36,113 nt of DNA from Candidatus Woesearchaeota archaeon (lineage in GTDB: Archaea; Nanobdellota; Nanobdellia; Woesearchaeales; UBA11576). A program made the translations under genes and the position numbers. The stretch spans positions 1 to 36,113 of the forward strand of contig RFJL01000037.1 of the NCBI GenBank assembly GCA_003695435.1, in the 5' to 3' direction. Shown piece by piece: positions 15,537 to 22,434 of this stretch (position 1 is its first letter; every line of letters begins with the position of its first letter). The notes beneath the pieces were generated by a model, which did no database searches, was not told the DNA's origin, and saw only the letters and a list, made by a program, of their open reading frames with translations.

Positions 15537-15552
15537 AAAAAAGAGGTTAGAC

Positions 15553-16218
15553 ATGAGTATCGATCAACTAAGTGCATCAATAGCACAACCGCTAGCAAGT
15601 CTCTGGAATGGATTCGTAGGATTCGTCCCTGGTCTCATCGGAGCGATTGCAGTACTCATCATCGGCTACTTGGTCGGCCTTCTTGTCTATGTTGTTCTTG
15701 CAGCAGTATTTCGCAAGATTAAACTTGACAAGTTGGTTCTCGATCATGCAGGACTCTCCAAATCCGTAGGAAAGTTCAAAGTCGGTGAAACACTTGCAGT
15801 CATCGCAAAATGGTATGTAGTAGTGTTGTTTCTTGGCCCTGCAGCAGAACTCCTCAAAACAGGAACGCTTAGCAGGTTCATCACATCGCTTGCACTCTGG
15901 ATTCCTAACGTCATCGCAGCAATCCTCATTGCGCTCATAGGAATCATAGTAGCAGAATACGTACAAAAAGCAATCGCACACACCAAAGCAAAAGGATCCG
16001 ACATCGTCGGTCAAGTGGCGAAAATAGTCATTATTGTTTTTGTCTTTGTAACTGCACTTGAACAAGTGGGGTTCAACCTAAGCTTCGCACAAGACACCAT
16101 CTTGATCCTTGTTGCAGGATTTTCCCTTGCACTTGCATTAGCACTAGGACTAAGCTTTGGACTTGGCGGAAAAGACGCAGCAAAAAAAGCGATTGCAACG
16201 GTAAAGAAAAAACTGTGA
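15553..16218 (+). CDS. MscS-related membrane protein with conserved TM-helix repeats
   Basis: The 221-residue protein has at least four hydrophobic helices: about 27-55, 80-103, 113-137 and 155-198. Its C-terminal glycine-rich helix LALALALGLSFGLGGKDAA resembles the conserved TM-helix repeat (Pfam TM_helix family) found in mechanosensitive-channel-like proteins. The beta domain of true MscS channels is absent. It is preceded by an unusual leader with an inverted repeat. Role in osmotic or mechanical response is inferred from family only. Confidence 0.75.
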   Translation: MSIDQLSASIAQPLASLWNGFVGFVPGLIGAIAVLIIGYLVGLLVYVVLAAVFRKIKLDKLVLDHAGLSKSVGKFKVGETLAVIAKWYVVVLFLGPAAELLKTGTLSRFITSLALWIPNVIAAILIALIGIIVAEYVQKAIAHTKAKGSDIVGQVAKIVIIVFVFVTALEQVGFNLSFAQDTILILVAGFSLALALALGLSFGLGGKDAAKKAIATVKKKL

Positions 16219-16379
16219 ATCTTTACCGCATTAATCTTTTCTCTTTCTTTTCTTTATTCAACACATAAGTACTTACGACTTTTGTAGTAAGGAGAATGAG
16301 TGTTCTTTATTTAACCGTGAAGTGTGTGTAACAATAAAGGGTACGTTGTTATAGCATTAAGAAAACAATTCAAAATAAT

Positions 16380-16589
16380 TCACTTCGCTGCTAACTTCAC
16401 ATCGCCTGCCTTTACGGTCTTGCGACCTGCATGTGATGCAAGCTTTACAGCATTTTCTGCAATTTCTTCAGCAATGTCTTCAACAATATTCTTAAGAGCA
16501 ACTTTTGCTTTGTCAGAGACGCGTTCCGCGCCAACATCTTTGAGGATTTTCTCCATAGCTGCAAGTGGAATTAATCGTTTAGCCGTCAT
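16380..16589 (-). CDS. archaeal histone
   Basis: The 69-residue protein is a single histone fold: IPLAAMEKILKDVGAERV (alpha 1), SDKAKVALKNIVEDIAEEIAENAVKLASHAGRKTV (alpha 2) and KAGDVKLAAK (alpha 3 start). It has no tails. It wraps DNA as dimers and larger assemblies. A very strong Shine-Dalgarno AGGAGGT (16597-16603 as acctcct) stands seven bases before the ATG, consistent with high expression. A TATA box at 16625-16634 predicts a start site right at this ribosome site. Confidence 0.96.
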   Translation of the reverse strand: MTAKRLIPLAAMEKILKDVGAERVSDKAKVALKNIVEDIAEEIAENAVKLASHAGRKTVKAGDVKLAAK

Positions 16590-16624
16590 AAGTATAACCT
16601 CCTAGACTCATTTAGTACATCGTA

Positions 16625-16634
16625 GTTTATAAAA
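16625..16634 (-). promoter_or_regulatory. TATA box for histone gene
   Basis: On the minus strand ttttataaac lies about 26 nt upstream of the histone Shine-Dalgarno, so the leader would be only about 15 nt. Confidence 0.55.
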
Positions 16635-16661
16635 TTTAGGCTCAAATCATCAAAAAACAGG

Positions 16662-17333
16662 TCAGAACCACTTTTTTCCCGTAAGAAAACTCTTTGAACG
16701 CGCCTTAGCAGCGATAACTCCAAGAGCGCGTTCCATCTTCTCTTGTTCGGGGTAAATGGACTCTGCTTGCTGAAACTTACGATCGTGATAGAGTATTTTT
16801 CTTCCCGCCCGTCTAAACTTGTGCACTTTGTGGAGCATTTCATGATACATCACATAGTCAAGCAACTCAGGATCAACAGTTCTTAGCACTTTTGATATTC
16901 TGATCGTGTCCGTCTTAAAGCAATAACTTCCAAAGGTGCGATACGATTCACGACCCCATACCAAATTGGGTCGCTCAACAAGACCAACAAAAAACCGCTC
17001 GTTAACGCGGTTAAAGGATGCTAAAAGCTCAGGTTCTGCACGTCTTTTCACAATACCGTTATGCACGTTTTTAATAAAGTGGTGGTACTGTTCTATTTGG
17101 GTTGTTGTTGAAGAAACCCCTAAGAGGCGGCATAACAATTCCTGAATACATCCTATTTGCACTTCTTCGGGCTTTCCATACCATGCCCTGCTCAATTTTA
17201 CCTTAAGTTTGCTTTGACGAAGCTCAATGTTTGCCCCAAAGTCCTTAAACCTACCACTATACTCAACATAACAGGTGTAAGGACAGTACGCTTCGCCGGT
17301 GAGTTGCAAATATGCTTTTTCAAGAAGGTTCAT
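16662..17333 (-). CDS. SprT-like zinc metalloprotease
   Basis: The 223-residue protein has a C-terminal minigluzincin core: MYHEMLHKVHKF (His164, Glu165, His168) and a third ligand in LYHDRKFQQAE (His183), as in SprT/Spartan and DUF45/M48-like proteins. The N-terminal half has the strand-helix pattern of SprT-like proteins (WGRESYRTFGSYCFKTDTIRIS before the helix). Spartan proteins cut DNA-protein crosslinks, but no DNA-binding zinc knuckle is seen at the C-terminus here, so the substrate is open. A TATA-like aattttaaga (17358-17367) is 29 nt from the ATG. Confidence 0.8.
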   Translation of the reverse strand: MNLLEKAYLQLTGEAYCPYTCYVEYSGRFKDFGANIELRQSKLKVKLSRAWYGKPEEVQIGCIQELLCRLLGVSSTTTQIEQYHHFIKNVHNGIVKRRAEPELLASFNRVNERFFVGLVERPNLVWGRESYRTFGSYCFKTDTIRISKVLRTVDPELLDYVMYHEMLHKVHKFRRAGRKILYHDRKFQQAESIYPEQEKMERALGVIAAKARSKSFLTGKKWF

Positions 17334-17399
17334 ATACTGGGAAGAAGAACAGACACTCTTAAAATTTACTTATGATACTTATGTTGTTGTGGGAGGTGT

Positions 17400-18500
17400 T
17401 CACATTCCTGCGTCATAACGTAGTATTGCTGCAACACCACCAAGCTCTTTGAGCTGAACTCCTTCACGCGTCTCAACAGAGATCAACTCAACTTCTGAGC
17501 CCATCTCTTCTGCTTTTAGCGTAAACTCTTCTATGGTGGAGTCATCAAGTGATTCTGAGAGTAACAACGTTTCAACAGCGCCCATTTCTAACATCTTCTT
17601 CACTTCTGCTTTTCCGTAACTTGTTTTTCCAGGTTCCTTTGCAAGAAGAGAGAGGAACTTTTGCATAAGCATTTTTTCCCTGGCAACAGACTCTGAAGCA
17701 AGCAAGTCCTCAGACTTTTCAAGTAGTTCTTGAAGACCGAATGATCCCGTATAGGAGAGGTGTTTTGCTCCAAGAATCTTCTTTTTAAGATCTCCTGTAA
17801 CGTAATCCTTTTCAAGAAATCGTTCAACTGTTCCAGAAGGACCTCCGATAATAATACCTCTTAGGTTGTCTAAATTTAAAAAATTGTTCTTCATCATTTC
17901 CGCAATTTTCTTGAAATGATCGATAGTTGCGCCTTCTCGAAGACGCTCAAAACGCTGAGCACTCTGTCCTCCTGTTTTGTGCTTTCCAGGAACTTCCGAA
18001 TGCGTTTTTTGCAGAGGGATGATTGTTTTTCCTTTTAGCAAAGCAACATCTGCGTCACGTCTATCAAACACCACAAGACCATAAACATCGTCTGTTGCAC
18101 ACATGGCCTCAAGGGGTTCAAGTTCAAAGACTTTATCGCATTTGTAGAGTTTTTGATTAAGGGGCTCAGGAGGCTCAATAACCCACACTCTGAAATCGTC
18201 CTTGCTTTCATTGTCAGAAACGTTTCCAGAAAACAATGCAAGACCGTTAGGAGGAGTTTTAGGAATTGCCTTGATTGCCTGGATCATTTTCTCAAGAGCA
18301 CCAATAACATTATCTCGCGTCTGTTTTGATTTAATGTTGGTGGCAGTTCCTGCTTCTTGCATAAGCTGCGTTGTAATACCGTTTAAATCATATCCTGCAG
18401 GAACATACACGGTAACAAGCTCGGTATGCCTTCCGCGGTAGCCTGAGAGTTCCTTGATGATTTTTCTTAGTTTGAATTTATCTTTATCAGAAAGAGTCAT
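17400..18500 (-). CDS. prf1: peptide chain release factor aRF1, shortened domain 3
   Basis: aRF1 decodes all three stop codons and triggers peptide release. The protein has the stop-codon recognition motifs NIKS (55-58) and YxCxxxF (Tyr119-Phe125), the catalytic GGQ (177-179) in KTGGQSAQRF, the GGPSGTVERF segment, and the C-terminal GGVAAILRYD. At 366 residues it is about 45-50 shorter than usual. The loss is in domain 3, where the zinc-type minidomain with CxxC pairs is missing between LLLSESL and FTLKAEEMG. A TATA box at about 18558-18567 and GGGAGA before the ATG imply a leader of about 35 nt. Confidence 0.95.
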   Translation of the reverse strand: MTLSDKDKFKLRKIIKELSGYRGRHTELVTVYVPAGYDLNGITTQLMQEAGTATNIKSKQTRDNVIGALEKMIQAIKAIPKTPPNGLALFSGNVSDNESKDDFRVWVIEPPEPLNQKLYKCDKVFELEPLEAMCATDDVYGLVVFDRRDADVALLKGKTIIPLQKTHSEVPGKHKTGGQSAQRFERLREGATIDHFKKIAEMMKNNFLNLDNLRGIIIGGPSGTVERFLEKDYVTGDLKKKILGAKHLSYTGSFGLQELLEKSEDLLASESVAREKMLMQKFLSLLAKEPGKTSYGKAEVKKMLEMGAVETLLLSESLDDSTIEEFTLKAEEMGSEVELISVETREGVQLKELGGVAAILRYDAGM

Positions 18501-18578
18501 GCAAATCTCCCGCGCTTGCTAGAATGAACTACTCATTCCCTTGCGCATTGTTGTGATCATATAAACAAAATGGTGGTA

Positions 18579-18651
18579 TGAGGCCACCAGGATTTGAACC
18601 CGGGTTGCGAGGTCCCAAACCTCGAGTGATACCAAGCTACACCATGGCCTC
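18579..18651 (-). tRNA. tRNA-Pro (anticodon UGG)
   Basis: The 73-base minus-strand sequence folds as a cloverleaf: acceptor GAGGCCA pairs with TGGCCTC, the anticodon arm is CGAGG-TTTGGGA-CCTCG with anticodon TGG, and the T arm is CCGGG-TTCAAAT-CCTGG. The D stem pairs GTG with CAC and the variable loop is only four bases (CAAC). No intron, and CCA is not encoded directly after the discriminator A. A TATA-like ttttaaagct at 18678-18687 is about 30 nt upstream. Confidence 0.93.
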
Positions 18652-18677
18652 ATGGTGTACTCTTTTAAGGGTTTACT

Positions 18678-18687
18678 TTTTAAAGCT
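18678..18687 (-). promoter_or_regulatory. TATA-like promoter for tRNA-Pro
   Basis: On the minus strand agctttaaaa is about 30 nt before the first tRNA base at 18651. Confidence 0.45.
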
Positions 18688-18706
18688 AATGGTGGCCAAA
18701 GAATAA

Positions 18707-18779
18707 CATTTATAAAGCGATGATTATTCGACTGAACAGTACTGCACAGTCGTATTTTAACGATTAAAGCGGTTAAAAT
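18707..18779 (+). promoter_or_regulatory. TATA box and structured 5' leader of the eL43-rpoP-pcc1-pfdB operon
   Basis: A strong TATA box, catttataaag (18707-18717), lies about 105 nt before the eL43 ATG, predicting a leader of about 75-80 nt. The leader has two perfect inverted repeats: cgactg/cagtcg (18729-18734 and 18747-18752, with palindrome cagtactg in the loop) and attttaac/gttaaaat (18754-18761 and 18772-18779). A weaker A/T-rich element near 18785-18793 could instead give a short leader. Confidence 0.5.
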
Positions 18780-18817
18780 CCTTCAATAAAAAATCGGAGA
18801 CCAAATAATCTATTATC

Positions 18818-19129
18818 ATGGCTGAAAAAATTAAACTTGGCTCGGCGAAACGTTTCGGACCCCGTTATGGTCGTACGAATCGCCTCAAGGTAGCACGCAT
18901 CGAATCACAGTACTTAGGACGCCACAAGTGTCCTTATTGTAGCTACGTCGCTGCACGAAGAATTTCTCGCGGAATTTGGGGATGCAAAAAATGTTCCTCA
19001 AAATGGGCTGCAAAAGCATATTCTCTACAACTCACCAAACGTAGCACAGGCTCACAAGCAGTAGAAGAAGATCTTGACGCACTCTTCGCACAAGATTCTG
19101 CTCTTGAAGAAGATGAGGTGGAAGCATAA
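18818..19129 (+). CDS. rpl37ae: ribosomal protein eL43 (L37Ae)
   Basis: The 103-residue protein has the family N-terminus LGSAKRFGPRYGRTNR and the zinc ribbon CPYC ... GCKKC, followed by the conserved KWAAKAYSL. The C-terminal tail (about 70-103) is acidic. It heads the operon eL43-rpoP-pcc1-pfdB-UPF0147, a gene order conserved in many archaea. It is the autoregulation candidate for the structured leader upstream. Confidence 0.96.
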   Translation: MAEKIKLGSAKRFGPRYGRTNRLKVARIESQYLGRHKCPYCSYVAARRISRGIWGCKKCSSKWAAKAYSLQLTKRSTGSQAVEEDLDALFAQDSALEEDEVEA

Positions 19130-19134
19130 ATACC

Positions 19135-19272
19135 ATGGCAGAGTACAAATGTTTCGACTGTGCTAAAACAGTTGGTCCAGAATATTTACGAAAAAAAGTG
19201 CGATGTCCCTACTGTGGGTCAAAGCTCATCTACAAGCCACGTAAGAAACCCACCGAAGTTCTCGCACGATGA
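19135..19272 (+). CDS. rpoP: DNA-directed RNA polymerase subunit P (Rpo12)
   Basis: This 45-residue gene is short and easily missed. It begins MAEYKCFDC and has a zinc ribbon with Cys6/Cys9 and Cys24/Cys27 (RCPYCGSKLIYKPR), the standard Rpo12/RpoP fold that links Rpo3 and Rpo2. It starts five bases after eL43 and its TGA overlaps the pcc1 ATG (ATGA). Position between eL43 and pcc1 matches the conserved archaeal cluster. Confidence 0.95.
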   Translation: MAEYKCFDCAKTVGPEYLRKKVRCPYCGSKLIYKPRKKPTEVLAR

Positions 19273-19493
19273 AATTTACCGGTGAGATCATAGCGCACGG
19301 CGACTGCACAAAACTCATTGACGCTATCAAGCTTGAACTTGGCAATTTCGGACGCTCAACAATTCAAGTAGAACCTTGCGAAGAAGGAGCTAAATTCACT
19401 CTTTGCTCAGATGACGCAACTGCTCTGCGCGCAACACTCAACGCACTTACGCAATCACTAAGCATCTACGAGAAGATGCAAAACCTACAATGA
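19269..19493 (+). CDS. pcc1: KEOPS complex subunit Pcc1
   Basis: Pcc1 is the dimerisation subunit of KEOPS, which makes t6A at tRNA position 37. The 74-residue protein has the small alpha-beta Pcc1 pattern: a first strand-helix (MKFTGEIIAHGDCTKLIDAIKLEL), two central strands, and the RATLNALTQSLSIYEK helix. Length is normal for archaea. The ATG overlaps the rpoP stop and the TGA overlaps the prefoldin start (ATGA). The location in this cluster supports the call. Confidence 0.88.
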   Translation: MKFTGEIIAHGDCTKLIDAIKLELGNFGRSTIQVEPCEEGAKFTLCSDDATALRATLNALTQSLSIYEKMQNLQ

Positions 19494-19717
19494 ATCTCGA
19501 AGCACAACTAGCCCTTCAAAAGCAAACGGTACAGTCGGCAATTGTTGAAGTTGAATCCGCACTCGAAGAACTTGAGAACTCTTCTGAGGCATACAAACTT
19601 GTAGGAAATATTCTCATCAAATCAGATGCGCAAAAACTCAAAAAAGAATTGCAAGAAAAAAAAGAAATTCTCACTAAACGCTTAGAGTCCATTCAAGCAC
19701 AGATAAAAAATGAGTGA
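19490..19717 (+). CDS. pfdB: prefoldin beta subunit, miniature form
   Basis: Prefoldin is a jellyfish-like chaperone whose beta subunits carry two helices joined by one hairpin. The 75-residue product aligns with the centre of archaeal PfdB: QKQTVQSAIVEVESALEEL, then YKLVGNILIKSD (hairpin) and KKELQEKKEILTKRLESIQ. Usual length is about 117-125, so about 20 N-terminal and 25-30 C-terminal residues are missing, and each tentacle would be clearly shorter. It overlaps pcc1 and UPF0147, so the ends are constrained and truncation by misannotation is unlikely. Confidence 0.88.
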   Translation: MNLEAQLALQKQTVQSAIVEVESALEELENSSEAYKLVGNILIKSDAQKLKKELQEKKEILTKRLESIQAQIKNE

Positions 19718-19952
19718 AGTATTTGATTCAGTCATTGATGCACTTCTTGACATTCAAGAAGATGAAGGAGTTCCAAAAAGCGTAATCTCAAAAATAGACG
19801 AGCTCCTCAACCTTCTAGAAAGCGATGAGGACGAACAAATAATCATCAACAAAGTCCTCTTTGAACTTGATGAGCTAGGAAATAATTCAAATATACCCCA
19901 ACACATACGAACACAATTATTTCACGTTGTGAGTATGCTCGAAGCGATCTGA
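19710..19952 (+). CDS. UPF0147 family protein
   Basis: The 80-residue helical protein matches the archaeal UPF0147 family in its second half, LFELDELGNNSNIPQHIRTQLFHVVSMLEAI, and in the GVPKSVISKIDELLNLL segment. Its function is unknown. It overlaps the prefoldin gene by 8 nt and ends the operon, consistent with the chaperone/translation neighbourhood where the family is often found. Confidence 0.88.
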   Translation: MSEVFDSVIDALLDIQEDEGVPKSVISKIDELLNLLESDEDEQIIINKVLFELDELGNNSNIPQHIRTQLFHVVSMLEAI

Positions 19953-19985
19953 TATTCCGAGTAACAAAAACAAAAAGTGTTTTGA

Positions 19986-20540
19986 TTACTCTTTTCCTTG
20001 CACTTTAACTATTTCTGTTTTAATAAGAACTGAATTAGGAATGAAAATCATATCTTTCTTCGTCGTTTCAATCTTTGTCTCAAGAAAAGTGATTTCAACA
20101 ACGCGACCTTTCATTCCTTTCACTTTTATCACATCTCCTACTTTAAGAAAGTCTTTTTGTCGAAGAACTATACCTGCAATGATGTTGGGAATGAAATCCT
20201 TGATGCCCAAAAAAGTTGAGAGCACAATGATAATAATAATGGCTCCTGCAATCATGTTAAGAACAGTCGTAGCAAGACCTAAGTGTTGCAAAACCATTAC
20301 AATGGTAATAAAATACAGAAAATATGTAGTGAACGACTCAGCAATTTCCTCAAGAGCAATGTTTGTCCCAGTTATTTTTTGAAGCATCACATTCAAATCA
20401 AGAGAATGCAATAACCTTCGCACAAGTTTGCCAACAAGCTTAGCAATGATAAACCCTGCTAGGAGAATGATGAGGCCTACAACAAAGCGCGTAAAAAACG
20501 GGCTTGCAAGCTCAATAAAATCTTGATATAATTCTAACAT
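19986..20540 (-). CDS. small MscS-type mechanosensitive channel
   Basis: The 184-residue protein has three hydrophobic helices (about 15-40, 68-86 and 88-110), the pore-helix/beta-domain transition FIPNIIAGIVLRQKDFLKVGDVIKV, and the MscS beta domain GMKGRVVEITFLETKIETTKKDMIFIPNSVL. It stops right after the beta domain, so the C-terminal alpha-beta cage of E. coli-type MscS (286 residues) is absent. It should form a small tension-gated channel in the membrane. It is convergent with UPF0147. Confidence 0.9.
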   Translation of the reverse strand: MLELYQDFIELASPFFTRFVVGLIILLAGFIIAKLVGKLVRRLLHSLDLNVMLQKITGTNIALEEIAESFTTYFLYFITIVMVLQHLGLATTVLNMIAGAIIIIIVLSTFLGIKDFIPNIIAGIVLRQKDFLKVGDVIKVKGMKGRVVEITFLETKIETTKKDMIFIPNSVLIKTEIVKVQGKE

Positions 20541-20565
20541 GTTCTAGTAACCAGATGACAAAGAT

Positions 20566-20573
20566 TATTTAAA
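20566..20573 (+). promoter_or_regulatory. TATA box for DRG GTPase gene
   Basis: The element tatttaaa lies about 26 nt before the ATG at 20596, suggesting a leaderless transcript. Confidence 0.55.
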
Positions 20574-20595
20574 CCTTCCTTCCCCCATTCAAACC

Positions 20596-21702
20596 ATGGG
20601 AAGCTCATCAAAAAACCGTGAAAAAATCAAGGAGCTTGAAGAGCAGCTTAAAAAGACCAAGGTCAATAAACGAACAGAAGGTGCGGTAGGCTTAATGAAA
20701 GCGCGTCTAGCCGCGCTCAAAGAACAAGAAGAAAAAGCATCATCATCAAAAGGAGGCACTACACAAGGATACAGTGTACGAAAGAGTGGGGATGCAACGG
20801 TAATTCTCCTAGGGTTCCCCTCAGCAGGAAAATCATCTCTTCTCAACACACTTACCGGAGCAGACTCTCCTGTTGGAGCATATGAATTCACAACACTTGA
20901 TGTTATTCCAGGGCTTCTCGAATATAAAGATGCTAAAATACAGATCCTTGATGTTCCAGGAATTGTTGAAGGCGCCGCGTCAGGAAGAGGACGCGGACGA
21001 GAAGTACTCTCTGTTATGCATTCAGCAGATCTTGTTTTAGTGCTTCTTGATGTCTTGCGTCCTAATGCGTTCAACGTTATAATGAAAGAAGCACGCGACG
21101 CACATCTTAGACTTAATCAAAGAAGACCTCACGTTCGCATCACCAAAAAAAGCAAAGGTGGTATCGATATAGGCTCAACAGTTAAACTTACGAAAATAGA
21201 TGAAGAAACCATAAAAAAAATTCTCAAAGAATTTCGCATACTCAACGCGGATGTGGTTCTCTATGATGATGTAGACGCAGATGAATTTATTGATGCCATT
21301 CAAGGAAATAAACTCTACCTGCCCATGCTTGTTGTTGTCAACAAAGTAGATCTTGCAAGCCCTGATATGATAAAGGACATTGAAAAAACCATCAAACCAG
21401 ATCTTTTCATCTCCGCACAAAAGAATATCAACATTGACAAGCTCAAAGAACTCATCTTCTCAAAACTTAAGTTTATTCGCATCTATACTAAGGAAGTGGG
21501 AAAACCTGCTGACATGGACGAACCATTAATCATGATAGAAGGAGCAACTGTTGAAGCAGTATGCAACAAGTTGCACAAGGATTTCGTTAAAAAATTTAAA
21601 TACGCAAAAATTTGGGGACCTTCAGCAAAATTTCCCGGACAAAGACAGATGCTAAAACATGTTCTTAAAGATGGCGACATCGTCGAGATACATATACATT
21701 AA
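20596..21702 (+). CDS. DRG/Rbg family GTP-binding protein with TGS domain
   Basis: DRG GTPases associate with ribosomes. The 368-residue protein has the charged N-terminal helix (KNREKIKELEEQLKKTK), G1 GFPSAGKSSL, the family-specific YEFTTLDVIPG switch I region, G3 LDVPGIVEGAASGRGRG, G4 VVNKVDLA, and a C-terminal TGS domain ending GDIVEIHIH. The domain order and the inserted helical S5D2L-like region (about 155-240) match DRG. It has its own promoter and a hairpin-plus-T-run terminator follows. Confidence 0.95.
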   Translation: MGSSSKNREKIKELEEQLKKTKVNKRTEGAVGLMKARLAALKEQEEKASSSKGGTTQGYSVRKSGDATVILLGFPSAGKSSLLNTLTGADSPVGAYEFTTLDVIPGLLEYKDAKIQILDVPGIVEGAASGRGRGREVLSVMHSADLVLVLLDVLRPNAFNVIMKEARDAHLRLNQRRPHVRITKKSKGGIDIGSTVKLTKIDEETIKKILKEFRILNADVVLYDDVDADEFIDAIQGNKLYLPMLVVVNKVDLASPDMIKDIEKTIKPDLFISAQKNINIDKLKELIFSKLKFIRIYTKEVGKPADMDEPLIMIEGATVEAVCNKLHKDFVKKFKYAKIWGPSAKFPGQRQMLKHVLKDGDIVEIHIH

Positions 21703-21722
21703 GAATAAATCGTGGTTCTCGC

Positions 21723-21750
21723 CTCTCATTTACGTTGAGAGTGTTTTTTT
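21723..21750 (+). terminator. hairpin followed by T7 after the DRG gene
   Basis: The stem ctctca/tgagag (21723-21728 and 21736-21741, 7-base loop) is followed by seven T at 21744-21750, 21 nt after the DRG stop codon. Confidence 0.6.
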
Positions 21751-21804
21751 GAACTAAGAACTTATGTCTTCTAAAATACTGTTCAACCTTTTTGTCTTTT
21801 TTTT

Positions 21805-22224
21805 TCACAGATGTAGTTCTTTAAGGAGAGGAGGCTCTTTATTGACAAGAGATGTAAGAGAATTATCTTTAAAACCGCTTTCGTGAAAGACTTGAATGGG
21901 CTGAAGGTGATACAAGAACTGCAAGAGGTCTAAAGGGGGAAGATCTTCTTGCCCAATAAGTTCCCAGAAAGCAGGTTTGAGACGAAGGAACAAAGAGAAA
22001 GGATTTCCAAGTTGTTTAAACTGAACTTGCAAATGCGGTTCTAATGATTCAGGAGACATAAGGAAAAATCCTGCGTGTTCGTAAGATGGATGAAGGTACA
22101 TTTTATCCGTGCCACAAACATTGAGCCTGCACGAATACCCGCATTCACGCGCGAAGATGTCAAAGACGTCGTGAGAAAGTTCACTACAGACATAGAATTC
22201 ATAGAAATGATTTTTATTTCTCAT
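21805..22224 (-). CDS. hypothetical protein, 139 residues
   Basis: I do not recognise it. The product has aromatic-rich, mixed alpha/beta composition with five Cys (YVCSELSHDVFDIFARECGYSCRLNVCGTDKMYLHP). There is no membrane segment and no clear motif. GAGGAAAGG precedes the ATG and a TATA-like ctaaaaagg is near 22241-22249 on the minus strand, which favours a real gene. A 75-residue ORF on the opposite strand (22075-22302) lacks these signals. It stands alone between a DRG terminator and asnB. Confidence 0.5.
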   Translation of the reverse strand: MRNKNHFYEFYVCSELSHDVFDIFARECGYSCRLNVCGTDKMYLHPSYEHAGFFLMSPESLEPHLQVQFKQLGNPFSLFLRLKPAFWELIGQEDLPPLDLLQFLYHLQPIQVFHESGFKDNSLTSLVNKEPPLLKELHL

Positions 22225-22434
22225 TACCTTTCCTCATCTTATGCCTTTTTAGAGGGTAAGTGCCATATGAACCCGTGCCAGCAATGCGGAGCGTCACCCT
22301 AAACGTATAGCATGGTGTCTTTTTTTTGCATGCGAGTATGAGTGGGGGAAGCATCACTTTTATTTAATTCTTCTGATAAAAAGGGGTGTTTTGGGATTCA
22401 AATCAGTTCAATCCATATTTGTGGTTGATGTTTC

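Noticed and set aside
20589-21074. 161-residue minus-strand ORF
   Set aside because: It overlaps the well-supported DRG GTPase and is Ser/Arg/Pro-biased.
22075-22302. 75-residue plus-strand ORF overlapping the start of the orphan minus-strand gene
   Set aside because: It lacks a TATA box or ribosome site, while the minus-strand gene has both.
22318-22327. T8 run as a terminator
   Set aside because: Both flanking genes are on the minus strand, where this is an A run.
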